Assembly: GCF_014203715.1 (NCBI RefSeq)
Contig: NZ_JACHJP010000013.1
Coordinates: 1-64,000 of the forward strand
Source of the DNA: Streptosporangium saharense
Lineage (GTDB): Bacteria; Actinomycetota; Actinomycetes; Streptosporangiales; Streptosporangiaceae
Reading direction: 5' to 3'
DNA: 64,000 nucleotides
The translations under genes were made by a program, and so were the position numbers. Of the stretch, positions 16,790-25,330 are shown piece after piece. The stretch's first letter is position 1; every line of letters begins with the position of its first letter. The notes beneath the pieces were generated by a model. The model was given only the letters and a program-made list of their open reading frames with translations. It was not told the DNA's origin and made no database searches.

Positions 16790-17418
16790 CCACAACGGGG
16801 GAGACGATGGGCAGGCAGTACGACGCGGTGGTGTTCGACCTCGGCGGGGTGGTCGTCAACTGGAACCCACGGCACCTCTACCGCAAGCTCATCGACGACC
16901 CGGAGCGGATGGAGTGGTTCCTCACCGAGGTCTGCCCCGGCTCGTGGAACGCCGAGCAGGACCGGGGCCGTCCCTTCGCCGACGCCGTCAGGGAGGCCGT
17001 CGAACGCCATCCCGACCACCGGGAACTGATCGAGGTCTACTGGAGCAGATGGCCGGAGATGCTGGATGGCCTCGTTCCCGGCACGTCAGAGATCCTGGCA
17101 GACGTACGGCGGGCGGGCACGGCCATGTACGCGATCACGAACTGGTCGGCCGAGACGTATCCCCTGGCCGTTGACCGCTACCCCGTCCTGAAGCTCTTCG
17201 AGGACATCGTCGTCTCCGGCGAGATAAAGATGATCAAGCCGGACCCGGAGATCTACCTGCACGCGCTCGACCGCTTCGGCCTCTCCGCCGAGCGGGCGCT
17301 GTTCGTCGACGACAGCCCCGCGAACGTCGAGGGCGCCGCGGCCGTCGGCATGGGCGCGCTCCTCTTCACCGACGCCGCCGCCCTGCGGAGCGAGCTGGAG
17401 CGGTACGGCCTGCTCTGA
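16786..17418 (+). CDS. HAD-superfamily hydrolase (subfamily IA-like)
   Basis: About 210 residues. Motif I VVFDLGGVVVNW has the nucleophile Asp but the second catalytic Asp replaced by Gly (DxG). Motif II is in MYAITNWS, motif III Lys in SGEIKMIKPDPEIY, and motif IV in ALFVDDSPANVEGA. This DLGG form with NWS is typical of the epoxide-hydrolase N-terminal/YihX-type HADs. Likely a sugar- or small phosphate phosphatase co-expressed with the DeoR regulator. The ATG at 16786 overlaps the DeoR stop; a second ATG at 16807 follows GGGGGAG and may be the true start. Confidence 0.87.
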   Translation: MTTTGETMGRQYDAVVFDLGGVVVNWNPRHLYRKLIDDPERMEWFLTEVCPGSWNAEQDRGRPFADAVREAVERHPDHRELIEVYWSRWPEMLDGLVPGTSEILADVRRAGTAMYAITNWSAETYPLAVDRYPVLKLFEDIVVSGEIKMIKPDPEIYLHALDRFGLSAERALFVDDSPANVEGAAAVGMGALLFTDAAALRSELERYGLL

Positions 17419-17468
17419 TGAACCCCCGGCGACCGGGGAACATACCCCCAGAGCGGAGGGGGTGTCTG

Positions 17469-17864
17469 ATGGAGATCCTGAAGCGACCGCCGACCACGAA
17501 GCTGTCCGCCGCGTGTTTCACCGGCGACGCCTGGGCGGACGTGCTCTACCGGGGCGACCACGTGCGGGCCAACATGGTCCGCTTCGCCCCCGGAGCCCGT
17601 ACGGCATGGCACTCGCACGGCCTGGGCCAGACCCTGCTCATCGTCGAGGGGGTCGCGCTGATCCAGTCACGCAAGGGCGGGATCATCGAGGCCCATCCCG
17701 GCGACGTCGTCCACACCCCACCCGGCGAGGAACACTGGCACGGCGCGGCCCCGGACCGCTTCATGGTCCATCTCGCGCTGTGGGAGGGCGACGACGTCTC
17801 CTGGCGCGAACACGTCAGCGACACCGAATACCGAGGCCCCCGGAGCAGCACCCGCTCCTGGTGA
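17469..17864 (+). CDS. Cupin-domain protein
   Basis: 131 residues, a single small beta-barrel cupin. Metal motif 1: ARTAWHSHGLGQTLLIVEGVALI (H-x-H ... E position partly changed, with Q). Motif 2: PGDVVHTPPGEEHWHGAAP. The arrangement resembles carboxymuconolactone-decarboxylase-associated and mandelonitrile-lyase-like cupins of the same length. GGAGGGGG lies 8 nt before the ATG at 17469. It follows the HAD gene by 50 bp and may be the third gene of the DeoR operon. Confidence 0.85.
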   Translation: MEILKRPPTTKLSAACFTGDAWADVLYRGDHVRANMVRFAPGARTAWHSHGLGQTLLIVEGVALIQSRKGGIIEAHPGDVVHTPPGEEHWHGAAPDRFMVHLALWEGDDVSWREHVSDTEYRGPRSSTRSW

Positions 17865-17934
17865 AGTCCCCGCCGACTACCTGACCCGTGACCATGGTCG
17901 AGGATTGTCGCGGTTCGCGGGCGGATTCCGGGGC

Positions 17935-18195
17935 TCAGGCGCTTTCCTGGGGTGGGGTTTTGGTCATGCCGTGGGGCATCAGGAGGAAGACCTTGTGTGA
18001 CAGGCGGTCCATGTCGCCGCCCCTGCCGAAGACCAGACCCGCCGCGAAATCCACGAACTGCCTGGCCTGACTGTCCGGCAGCGCGGTGAGGTCCATCACC
18101 ACGGGGTTCCCCGTGCGGAAGTAATGGCCGACGTAAAGGGCCTCGTTGTAGTCCTTCGGGCACAGTGTTTTGATCACGGGGTTGGTTTTTCCCAC
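17935..18195 (-). CDS. sepF: Minimal SepF-like cell division protein
   Basis: 86 residues consisting almost only of the SepF core: YNEALYVGHYFRTGNPVVMDLTALPDSQARQFVDFAAGLVFGRGGDMDRLSHKVFLLMPHG. SepF anchors and bundles FtsZ at the septum. Full SepF proteins have an N-terminal amphipathic membrane anchor plus linker, which is absent here. Streptomyces and relatives carry extra short SepF-like proteins beside the division-cluster SepF. This copy is away from ftsZ, so it is likely such a paralogue. Confidence 0.88.
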   Translation of the reverse strand: MGKTNPVIKTLCPKDYNEALYVGHYFRTGNPVVMDLTALPDSQARQFVDFAAGLVFGRGGDMDRLSHKVFLLMPHGMTKTPPQESA

Positions 18196-18239
18196 GTCAG
18201 GTCGTGGTCAAGCCTTCGTCTGGAGGAGGTACGGAGTCC

Positions 18240-18593
18240 TCACTCCCATGTGTCGGGCGGGTCGAGAACCAGGTCCTTGACCTGCGGCAACGGGGCCGGG
18301 TCGCCGTCGCTGGAGTAGATCTCCAGGCTGAGGAGGCGGCCGTCCTTGACGAAGAGGAGGACGCCGTCGTTGCGTCCGCGCACGTAGGCGGAGGAGATCA
18401 GCTCCTTGCCCGGGGTCGGGGGCTCCTCCCCGATGCGGAAGTCCACGGTCGCGCATCCACACCCGCAGTTTCTGGCCACGATCACCGAGGAGACCTGTCT
18501 CCTGAGTTCTTCCACACCGGGGAAGTCCCGGGCGAGAAGGGCCAGGATCACGGCTTGTTCATCTGCGGACAGAGGGCGTTCGCTGGGCGACAC
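18240..18593 (-). CDS. Conserved hypothetical protein with CGCGC motif
   Basis: 117 residues, soluble. It has an N-terminal helical part (ADEQAVILALLARDFPGVEELRRQ), a VARNCGCGCATVDFRI segment, and a C-terminal beta-rich half (GVLLFVKDGRLLSLEIYSSDGD). Three closely spaced Cys could bind metal. I chose the GTG at 18593, which trims a basic leader. Similar short proteins occur in other actinomycetes, but I know no function. It lies upstream of the minimal sepF on the same strand. Confidence 0.6.
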   Translation of the reverse strand: MSPSERPLSADEQAVILALLARDFPGVEELRRQVSSVIVARNCGCGCATVDFRIGEEPPTPGKELISSAYVRGRNDGVLLFVKDGRLLSLEIYSSDGDPAPLPQVKDLVLDPPDTWE

Positions 18594-18821
18594 ATCGCCA
18601 ATATATCGAACCGGCCGCACCTGGCATATGCGTGATGATTTTTTGTGACCTTTCACGCTGGACCACTCGACTCGCGGACGGCTTTCCCCGGAACGTGCCG
18701 GACGGAAAACACGAAACCGTGTCCGTTTCGTATTGCTATGGTAACGAGCCTTGTGTCGCGCATTGAAACTCTGTCATGGGCGCGGCCATTCCACGGAATA
18801 TCCGGCGGAAAGCGGAGGCGG

Positions 18822-19103
18822 TCAGCGGATCCGCTTCAGCGTCAGCCACCAGGACGCCGCCGCGGCCACCAGGCCCAGGAGAATCAACCCCACCACCAGC
18901 CCGTACGGCAGGCCGATCGCCTGCGGGACGACGATCATGATGATGAACACGGCCATCAGCAGCTTCGCCCAGCCGTACGCCGGGGCCTCGCTCTCGTCGC
19001 GACCGCGGATCCAGCGGGGGAGGCGGTTGGTCGCCAGCACGTACAGCCCGAGCGCTCCGGTCGCGAAGGCGAACAGCGTCGCGATCCCGGTGTGCACATT
19101 CAT
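18822..19103 (-). CDS. Small membrane protein, three transmembrane segments
   Basis: 93 residues: hydrophobic helix at residues 6-26 (GIATLFAFATGALGLYVLA), a charged loop (RWIRGRDESE), helices at ~45-62 (LLMAVFIIMIVVPQAIGL) and ~68-86 (LVVGLILLGLVAAAASWWL), and a basic tail LTLKRIR. No family recognised. It stands alone. The 289 bp upstream to 19392 hold nothing I can call. Confidence 0.6.
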   Translation of the reverse strand: MNVHTGIATLFAFATGALGLYVLATNRLPRWIRGRDESEAPAYGWAKLLMAVFIIMIVVPQAIGLPYGLVVGLILLGLVAAAASWWLTLKRIR

Positions 19104-19392
19104 CAGGACCGGCCTCCATCACTGGTCGTCGGCATGAGAATCGGCTACTCGGCAAGGCATACGATCTCACGATATTCGGGACGCGCCGGTGATACCACAA
19201 AGTTGACTGATGATTTGCGAGATGGAGGTGCGCTGGGGCGTTGCCGGGAAGGAGGGGTGTTTCCTCGGGATAGTTGCTGATTTGTCGCCCGGCCCATGAA
19301 AGCCTTTACGGTGCTTTTTCCGGACTTTTCTAGATTAGAGGTTAATAGCGGGGAAAGGGAGAACCGTTTTCCCCGCCGATCCCATGGCCGCG

Positions 19393-20055
19393 TCAGCCCT
19401 GCATGAGGAACGACGTCGGCACGGAGGAGGGATCCACGGAGGGATCCGGCCCCGTCGAAGGCTCGGGAGAAGGCCCAGGCGAGGGGTCGTACGAGGGATC
19501 ACCCGAAGGACCAGTGCCACAGGTGCCCGCGGCCCGCCGTTCCTGGGCCAGCTGGTCAACGGTCTTCGTCCGGTACTCCGTCTCCTGCTGCACCGGGGGC
19601 GTGTACCGCCACTGACCCCCCTCAAGGACGAAACCGAACTCGGTCTGGTCCCCGGGCCCTGTCGCCTGCACCGTGGCGTTGTCACCCTCGATCACGACGC
19701 TGGAGATGGTGAACTGGCCGTCCTGGACGAGGGGTGGGCAGAGCTGGAACAGCCTGACGTAGTCCTCCTGCTTGATCAACGCCTGGCCCTGGCTGCTCCA
19801 CAGGTCCCAGAAGTCGCCGTACGACCCGCTCGAATAGGTGTCGAGCGCGAGCTGGGCGGCCTGCCGTACCGAGGACTCGGAGCGCTCGGGGTCCTGGGTG
19901 GGGAAGGTGGCCTGCGGCGTCGGGGTGGGGTTGAGCACCATCACCAGCGTGACGGCCGCCGCGATGAGGACGCCGACGACCATGACCAGGATCGCCGCCA
20001 CGCCCCGGCCCGCATCACCTCGCTGTGGCCTGCCGTATGGCGGCGGGTGGGCCAC
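19393..20055 (-). CDS. Membrane-anchored hypothetical protein with Pro/Ser tail
   Basis: 220 residues. A proline-rich N-terminus (HPPPYGRP) precedes one transmembrane helix (VAAILVMVVGVLIAAAVTLVMVL). An extracytoplasmic domain of ~130 residues follows (RQAAQLALDTYSSGSYGDFWDLWSSQGQ, GDNATVQATGPGDQTEFGFVLEGGQWRY), resembling NTF2-like/DUF4878 accessory domains. The tail is repetitive: DPSYDPSPGPSPEPSTGPDPS. The GTG start at 20055 puts the helix near the N-terminus. Role unknown. It is divergent from the CadD-like gene. Confidence 0.7.
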   Translation of the reverse strand: MAHPPPYGRPQRGDAGRGVAAILVMVVGVLIAAAVTLVMVLNPTPTPQATFPTQDPERSESSVRQAAQLALDTYSSGSYGDFWDLWSSQGQALIKQEDYVRLFQLCPPLVQDGQFTISSVVIEGDNATVQATGPGDQTEFGFVLEGGQWRYTPPVQQETEYRTKTVDQLAQERRAAGTCGTGPSGDPSYDPSPGPSPEPSTGPDPSVDPSSVPTSFLMQG

Positions 20056-20154
20056 GCGAGACCTCCGGGGGACCGTTGGGGGCGGGCGGGACAGTCGCGA
20101 CGAACAGATCTTAACCCCCGTGTCTGGAACCACCCTGGACGCCATAATGCGTCC

Positions 20155-20721
20155 GTGGGTCAGACGATCGGTACGGCGGCGGCCGTCTTCGCCGGGACAA
20201 ACGTGGACGACATCGTCATCCTGACCGTGCTGTTCCTGGCGGCCAGGGCGAAGGGCGTTCCCAGACCGTGGAAGATCGTCGTCGGACAGTACGCCGGGAT
20301 CGCGGCGCTGGTGGCCGTCTCCGCCGTCGCCGCGCTCGGGCTGACCGTGGTGCCGGACCGGTGGGTCGGGCTGCTCGGACTGGTGCCGTTCGGCCTGGGA
20401 GTCAGGGGACTGCTGGCGAAGGGCGACGACGAGCGGCCGGTCGCCTCCGGGGTGCTCTCGATCGCCGGCGTGACCATCGCCAACGGCGCCGACAACATCT
20501 CGGTCTACACCCCACTTTTCCGTACGGCGGGCACCGCGGCGAGCCTCGTCATGGTCGCGGTCTTCGCGGTGCTCGTGGCGTTCTGGTGCGTGGCGGCCTC
20601 CTGGCTCGGCTCGCACAGAAAGGTCATCGACCTGGTCGAACGGTGGGGGCGCTGGCTCGTTCCCGTGATCTTCATGGTGATCGGCGTGGTCATCCTGGCG
20701 GGCGTGCTCTTTAGCGAATAA
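20155..20721 (+). CDS. Cadmium-resistance (CadD)-family transporter
   Basis: 188 residues with about six hydrophobic segments. The opening IGTAAAVFAGTNVDDIVILTVLFL matches CadD family proteins, where a conserved N-x-D-D lies in helix 1, and ANGADNISVYTPLF is a second family motif. Known relatives export cadmium or quaternary ammonium compounds; the substrate here is unproved. GTG start at 20155. It is divergent from the anchored protein at 20055, and the PrsW-like gene follows 22 bp downstream in the same direction. Confidence 0.85.
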   Translation: MGQTIGTAAAVFAGTNVDDIVILTVLFLAARAKGVPRPWKIVVGQYAGIAALVAVSAVAALGLTVVPDRWVGLLGLVPFGLGVRGLLAKGDDERPVASGVLSIAGVTIANGADNISVYTPLFRTAGTAASLVMVAVFAVLVAFWCVAASWLGSHRKVIDLVERWGRWLVPVIFMVIGVVILAGVLFSE

Positions 20722-20743
20722 TGCACCATTCGTCCGAATTTGC

Positions 20744-21580
20744 ATGTCCCCGAACGGGGAATTACCCCACATGCGAGGACATTTACGGTTCTATCGCCAT
20801 AGATGGTTCAAAGTGTGGATCGCAATGATGGCACTGTCCGCCTCCCTGATCTTCATGATGGAGATGGTCGGCAACCGCGCCGTGATGCCTGCGGCCTTCT
20901 TCTACGGCGCGGCGGCGGGCCCGGTGGCCCTCCTCGTCGCCATCCACGATCGCACCCGCATCGGCGACAGCGTGCCGGGCACCACGCTGGTGGGGATGTT
21001 CCTGTTCGGCGGGGGAGTCGCCCTCCTGCTCGGCGGCTACTTCGACGCCCTGCTCATCTCGGAGAAGGACAGCCCCACGATCCTGCGCGTCGGCTGGATC
21101 GAGGAGGCGGCCAAGTTCGTCCCCCTGCTCGCGGTCGCGCTGACCGGGACACATCTCACCAAACCGGCGGGCGTCGCGCTCGGCCTGTCCTGCGCGACCG
21201 GCTTCGCCATCATGGAGTCGATGTCGTACGCCTGGAAGAGCATCAAGCAGGACAGTGCCGTCGAGGCCGGGATGGTGCTGTTCATGCGCGGGCTCACCAC
21301 CCCGTTCAGCCACCTGGCCTGGACCGGCTTGGTCTGCGCCGTCGCCTTCGGGGTGTGGCAGGCCAGGAGGCGGGTCGTGCTGACCAGCGCCGTCACCGCG
21401 GCCTTCGCGGCGGCTGCCGTACTCCACTCGCTCAACGACGGCCTGCTCATCCTCGACCTGCCGGGCGGCGTCAGGCTCTTCTTCCCGGTGGTGGCCGCGG
21501 TGAGCTACTGGCTCTTCCACCGGGCGACCCGCGACCTGGGCCCGGCCAAACTGCCCGAGACAGCGCCAACCTCTGTCTAG
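20744..21580 (+). CDS. PrsW-family intramembrane metalloprotease
   Basis: About 278 residues with eight hydrophobic segments. Family motifs: VGWIEEAAKFVPL (the EExxK motif), GFAIMESMSYAW (Glu in helix) and a C-terminal His pair in FSHLAWTGL and LHSLNDG. PrsW proteases cleave anti-sigma factors inside the membrane in Bacillus; actinobacterial members have unknown targets. ATG at 20744 or 20771. It follows the CadD-like gene closely. Several sigma factors lie in this window (28.7 and 40.3 kb), but no direct link is shown. Confidence 0.87.
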   Translation: MSPNGELPHMRGHLRFYRHRWFKVWIAMMALSASLIFMMEMVGNRAVMPAAFFYGAAAGPVALLVAIHDRTRIGDSVPGTTLVGMFLFGGGVALLLGGYFDALLISEKDSPTILRVGWIEEAAKFVPLLAVALTGTHLTKPAGVALGLSCATGFAIMESMSYAWKSIKQDSAVEAGMVLFMRGLTTPFSHLAWTGLVCAVAFGVWQARRRVVLTSAVTAAFAAAAVLHSLNDGLLILDLPGGVRLFFPVVAAVSYWLFHRATRDLGPAKLPETAPTSV

Positions 21581-21586
21581 GAGGCC

Positions 21587-22270
21587 CTACTCGTACGGCT
21601 CCGCGGGCGCCGGGACCCTCGCCAGCCCGGTGCCCGCCAACTCCGGATAGACCAGCCCGTTGGGCATCCTGCCGAACGTGTGCGGGACCCACGTCCCGGT
21701 GACCTCGACCCAGGAATCCCTCGGCGGCGCCTTGAGCCCCCTGACCAGGACCTTCAGCGCGAAGGCGTCCGCCGCGCAGCAGGCGATCTGCATCCGGGTG
21801 ACGTACCACTCACCGCGTCTGGCCGGGACGACGAAGCCGGTCAGCCGGACGACCCGGCCTGTGAGGGACTTCCTGTCGTCGTCCCACGCCCTGCCGATGA
21901 ACTCGCCGACCGGCATGTCCACGGGACCGCCCCCGGCCAGCGGGGCGAAGGAGCCGGGATCCTGCCTGGGCAGCGCGGGTGCCTGCGACCTGGCCGCGGC
22001 GAAGGAACCGAGCGCGGGCGGCGCCACCAGGAGGATCGCGAAGACCGGCAGGCACAGCAGCCACGCGACCCCGTGGCCGTGAGCATGGTCATGTTTGCGC
22101 CTGATGAACAGCCCCGCGACGCCCAGGACCACCAGCACGATCCCCGCCCCGACCAGGAACGGCCGGAAGCCCGGTTTGACGTAGTTCAGATAGCTCGTGG
22201 AGAACCCCGAGATCCACAGCACGGCACCGCCGAGCAGCGCCAGGACGAGGCTCTGGGTCACGCGGCTCAC
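21587..22270 (-). CDS. TIGR03943-family membrane protein, partner of the permease
   Basis: 227 residues: two N-terminal transmembrane helices, a His-rich loop (KHDHAHGHG), a third helix (WLLCLPVFAILLVAPPALG), then an extracellular domain with GRVVRLTGFVVP, YVTRMQIACCAADAFALKVLV and WVEVTGTWV. This matches the TIGR03943/DUF1980 family that accompanies UPF0718-type permeases. The loop and paired Cys could bind a metal. The GTG start overlaps the permease stop (GTGA), showing tight coupling. Confidence 0.87.
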   Translation of the reverse strand: MSRVTQSLVLALLGGAVLWISGFSTSYLNYVKPGFRPFLVGAGIVLVVLGVAGLFIRRKHDHAHGHGVAWLLCLPVFAILLVAPPALGSFAAARSQAPALPRQDPGSFAPLAGGGPVDMPVGEFIGRAWDDDRKSLTGRVVRLTGFVVPARRGEWYVTRMQIACCAADAFALKVLVRGLKAPPRDSWVEVTGTWVPHTFGRMPNGLVYPELAGTGLARVPAPAEPYE

Positions 22271-23274
22271 AGCAGCAGCCCTCCGAACAGGACGCTCACC
22301 AGTACGGCGAGCGCGAACGTCACCGGGACGAACCTGACCGTGAACGCCCTGCCGAACGTGCCCGCCTGCAGGGCGATCAGCTTCAGGTCGACCATCGGCC
22401 CGACCACCAGGAAGGCCAGCTTCGCGGTCGCCGGGAACGCGGTCATCGACGCGGCGACGAACGCGTCCGCCTCCGAGCAGATCGACAGCAGCACCGCGAG
22501 CACGGCCATCACCGGTACGGCAAGCCACGGCACCCCGCCGACCGCGTCCAGCCACTCGCGGGGGACGGCGACGTTGAGCGTGGCGGCGGCCAGGGCGCCC
22601 ACGACGAGGAACCCGCCCGCGTGCAGCAGGTCGTGCCGCATGGCCTCGCCGTACCTCGCGAGCCTGCCGCCCTCGCCGTGCGCATGGGAGGGAACGCGCA
22701 ACCACTCGCGGCGGCCGTACCGCAACCAGAGCCAGCCGGTCAGCACCGCGACGGCCAGCGACGCGCCGAACCGGCACACGACCATCATCGGCTGCCCGGG
22801 GAAGGCGACGGCCGTGGCGACCAGCACCACCGGGTTGATCGCCGGGGAGGCGAGCAGGAAGGCCAGCGCCGCGGCGGGCGTCACCCCCCGCGCCATCAGG
22901 CCGGACGCCACCGGCACCGAGGCGCACTCGCACCCCGGCAGCACCGCGCCCGCCAGGCCCGCGACCGGCACCGCGGCGGCCGGACGCCTCGGCAGCGCCC
23001 TGGTCCAGAAGGACGCCGGGACGAACGCGGTGATCGCCGCGGAAAGCGCCACCCCGAAGACCAGGAACGGCAGCGCCTGCACGCACACGGCGACGAACAC
23101 CGTCGCCCAGGTCCGCAGGGCGGGCGAGGTCAGATGGGGAGTGAGGGTGAGCCTGCCCACGACCAGCAGGACGACGACGAACGCGAACCCCCACGGCAAC
23201 CGCGACGTGCCCCGCCCCCACGAGTCAGGCGGCAGAACCCCCTCGTCATCCCAGCCACTCCGGGACCCAAACAT
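22267..23274 (-). CDS. UPF0718/DUF318-type permease
   Basis: 335 residues with eight to ten hydrophobic helices. The hallmark PGCECASVPVASGLMARG, with a Cys-x-Cys in a helix break, is present, with FLLASPAINPVVLVATA and, in the second half, SICSEADAFVAAS. This is the YraQ/ArsP-like family. Relatives export organoarsenicals or are zinc/redox associated; substrate here unknown. It forms a two-gene operon with the TIGR03943 protein, a conserved pairing across many bacteria. Confidence 0.88.
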   Translation of the reverse strand: MFGSRSGWDDEGVLPPDSWGRGTSRLPWGFAFVVVLLVVGRLTLTPHLTSPALRTWATVFVAVCVQALPFLVFGVALSAAITAFVPASFWTRALPRRPAAAVPVAGLAGAVLPGCECASVPVASGLMARGVTPAAALAFLLASPAINPVVLVATAVAFPGQPMMVVCRFGASLAVAVLTGWLWLRYGRREWLRVPSHAHGEGGRLARYGEAMRHDLLHAGGFLVVGALAAATLNVAVPREWLDAVGGVPWLAVPVMAVLAVLLSICSEADAFVAASMTAFPATAKLAFLVVGPMVDLKLIALQAGTFGRAFTVRFVPVTFALAVLVSVLFGGLLL

Positions 23275-23304
23275 GATCCATATCGTGCCAGATCCCCACG
23301 GTCG

Positions 23305-24177
23305 TCACAGCTGGGACAGCAACCACCTCGGGCCGGTCACCTCCGCGCCCAGCGCGACCACCCGCTCGCGCAGCCCCCGGTCCGCGGTGACGACCAGCAC
23401 GTGCTCCCACTCCGGCGCCTGCCGTACGGCACGCACCACGGCGTCGTCACCGCTGCCCGGCGCGGAGAGCACAGTGACCTCAGGAACGCCGGGAACCCCT
23501 GCCACGTCACGGGCCGCGCCCTCGACGACCACGGTGAAGCGGGGGAACCACCTGGTCAGCGCGGGCAGCCCGGCGGGCAGCGCGCGCACGCCGCTCACCC
23601 CGAGGGCGCCGACCTCGGAGACCAGCTTGGCGGCGGCCCCCGCGCGGTCGCGCCACCAGCCGTGCTCGGCGCGGGCACCGACGATGTTCGCGGCGTCGAG
23701 GACGACCAGCACGGGATCGAGCGCCCGCCCGATCACCGGCCAACTCCCGGCGAACCCGGGATGCAACGGCCTGTCGGGAATCTGGCCGGGGGTGAGCCAG
23801 CGCAGGTCAACGCTCTCGTCGTTGGCGGGCAGGGCGTCCAGCAGCCGGGGAGACGCGGCGATCACCGTGTGGAAGGACCACCCGCCGTGATCGTCGATGT
23901 AGACCCCCTGGATCCGCAGGTTGTCGCCGTCGAGTCCGGCCTCCTCACGGGCCTCACGGAACGCCCCCGCGACGGCGTCCTCGTGACTGTCCAACGCCCC
24001 ACCGGGCAGGCCCCACGTCCCCCCATGGTGACTCCACCCGGCCCGCTCCTGCATCAGGACATGCGAAACCCCGGCGCCATCATGATGTACGGCCAGCAGC
24101 CCGGCCGCGCCGTACAGCCCCCAGTGCCGATGCCCGAGCGCGCACTCGACCCACCCGTCCCCGTCCCTGGCCGCCAT
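23305..24177 (-). CDS. NUDIX hydrolase fused to PIN/NYN-like domain
   Basis: 290 residues. Residues ~20-150 form a NUDIX domain with a full Nudix box, GALDSHEDAVAGAFREAREEAGL (G-x5-E-x7-RE-x2-EE-x-G). From ~160 on, VLVVLDAANIVGARAEHGWW, then APGSGDDAVVRAV and VLVVTADRGLRERV form the acidic-residue pattern of NYN/PIN-like nucleases: Asp at strand 1, the GDD and the TxD. So a nucleotide-diphosphate hydrolase is joined to a possible RNase. The substrate is unknown and the C-terminal call is by pattern only. It stands alone between the permease and the peptidase. Confidence 0.8.
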   Translation of the reverse strand: MAARDGDGWVECALGHRHWGLYGAAGLLAVHHDGAGVSHVLMQERAGWSHHGGTWGLPGGALDSHEDAVAGAFREAREEAGLDGDNLRIQGVYIDDHGGWSFHTVIAASPRLLDALPANDESVDLRWLTPGQIPDRPLHPGFAGSWPVIGRALDPVLVVLDAANIVGARAEHGWWRDRAGAAAKLVSEVGALGVSGVRALPAGLPALTRWFPRFTVVVEGAARDVAGVPGVPEVTVLSAPGSGDDAVVRAVRQAPEWEHVLVVTADRGLRERVVALGAEVTGPRWLLSQL

Positions 24178-24217
24178 TCCCCCATCATCGCACCGCCTTT
24201 TCCCGCCGTTCCAGAAC

Positions 24218-24952
24218 TCAGTTTCCGGCGGCGGAGAAGTGCTGGTAGTCCCTGGTGCCCGACCAGTCGCCGCCCCAGCCCCAGCCGACGCGGGCGAAGG
24301 CCCTGACGACCCGGTCGCCGGGGTTGATCACGCCGGGGGCGTCGATCGGGCGGGTGGCGAACTTCCTGGCGTTCTTGTGCGCCACCGAGCCGTCGGCCGT
24401 GACGTAGGGGTTCTCGCGGGGGTTGATGTCCACGGCCCTGCCGTAGGCGTGCTGGGACCAGTGGCTCGACCCGGTCGCCGCGCGGCAGTTGAAGGCCGAG
24501 GTGTTGTTGGCCTCGATGGAGTCGAAGTCGTCGCCCTTGTAGGCGTCCACGGGCTCCATCTTGTAGATGGGCCAGCGCCAGCCGTACAGGCGGCCGAAGA
24601 CCGTGGTGATCGCCTCGGTGGCGTCCTTGTTCACGACCAGCTTGCCGGTGTGGGGCTTGTCGTCGAAGCCCCAGTAGGTCATCGTGATCATCCGCAGGCC
24701 GTCGAGGGGGACGGGACAGCCCGGTCGCCAAGAGTGTTTGACCTGCTCACGGGTGACCTTGGACACGGTGGCCGAGAACTTCGGCGGGGCCGTACTGGAA
24801 GGGCTCGGGGTCGTCGTCTCCTGGGCCACAGGGGTCTGCGGGGCCGTACTGGACGGGCCCGGGGTGGAAGCGGGCTGCTGGGCGGTGGTCGAGCCGCACG
24901 CCGCCGTCGCGAGGCAGACGGTGGCCACCGCGAGCGTCGCCTGGATACGCAT
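24218..24952 (-). CDS. M15-family peptidase lipoprotein (VanY/M15C-like)
   Basis: 244 residues. Lipobox TAAC near residue 16, then a disordered Pro/Thr/Ser linker with near-repeats (SSTAPQTPVAQETTTPSPSSTAPP). The catalytic part has SSHWSQHAYGRAVDINPRENPY, where the His and Asp bind zinc as in M15 enzymes (H-x6-D), and a final WGGDWSGTRDYQHFS supplying the second His. It likely trims peptidoglycan peptides at the outer face of the membrane. ATG at 24952 chosen for the lipoprotein signal. Confidence 0.88.
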   Translation of the reverse strand: MRIQATLAVATVCLATAACGSTTAQQPASTPGPSSTAPQTPVAQETTTPSPSSTAPPKFSATVSKVTREQVKHSWRPGCPVPLDGLRMITMTYWGFDDKPHTGKLVVNKDATEAITTVFGRLYGWRWPIYKMEPVDAYKGDDFDSIEANNTSAFNCRAATGSSHWSQHAYGRAVDINPRENPYVTADGSVAHKNARKFATRPIDAPGVINPGDRVVRAFARVGWGWGGDWSGTRDYQHFSAAGN

Positions 24953-25330
24953 CACGAGTCGGGAGCCTCTCACTTGTCGTCGCCGCACGCCGGGCAGATC
25001 GTGGTAGTTGTCCGGCTACCTGACGTGATAAAGGGTAGTCGCCGCAGCTCACCGCCCTGTACGGCCGCCGCGCCGGGTGTTCCTTGGTCGAGGTTTTTGT
25101 CGAAAGTCCCGCGCAGGTGTTCGAAGAGGCGCTACAGTCGGACGCACCGGATCGAACACGGGTTCGGGCAGCGTCTTCCCAGGTGGGGGTGTGTCATGGC
25201 AATGCTCGCGGTGCCCGAGACGCCTCACGCCCCGGCGACGCGCGCCTGCGCACGGCCTCGCGCGACACGCCGTAGTGCTTTCTACGGAAATCTAGGTCGG
25301 CCGCTATATCCCGTCATAAAGTCCGAGAGC
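24953..25330. other. Divergent intergenic region, no gene recognised
   Basis: 378 bp between the M15 peptidase and the AAA ATPase, which diverge. It must contain both promoters. Short open frames here have no ribosome-binding site or family resemblance. Around 25285-25318 there is a relatively AT-rich stretch (CTACGGAAATCTAGG, CGCTATATCC) that could hold the ATPase promoter. Confidence 0.4.

Noticed and set aside
21680..24306. Very long plus-strand open frames over the permease, NUDIX and peptidase genes
   Set aside because: They are antisense to well-supported genes, have no family motifs and are rich in Arg, Pro and Ala, as expected of shadow frames in high-GC DNA.
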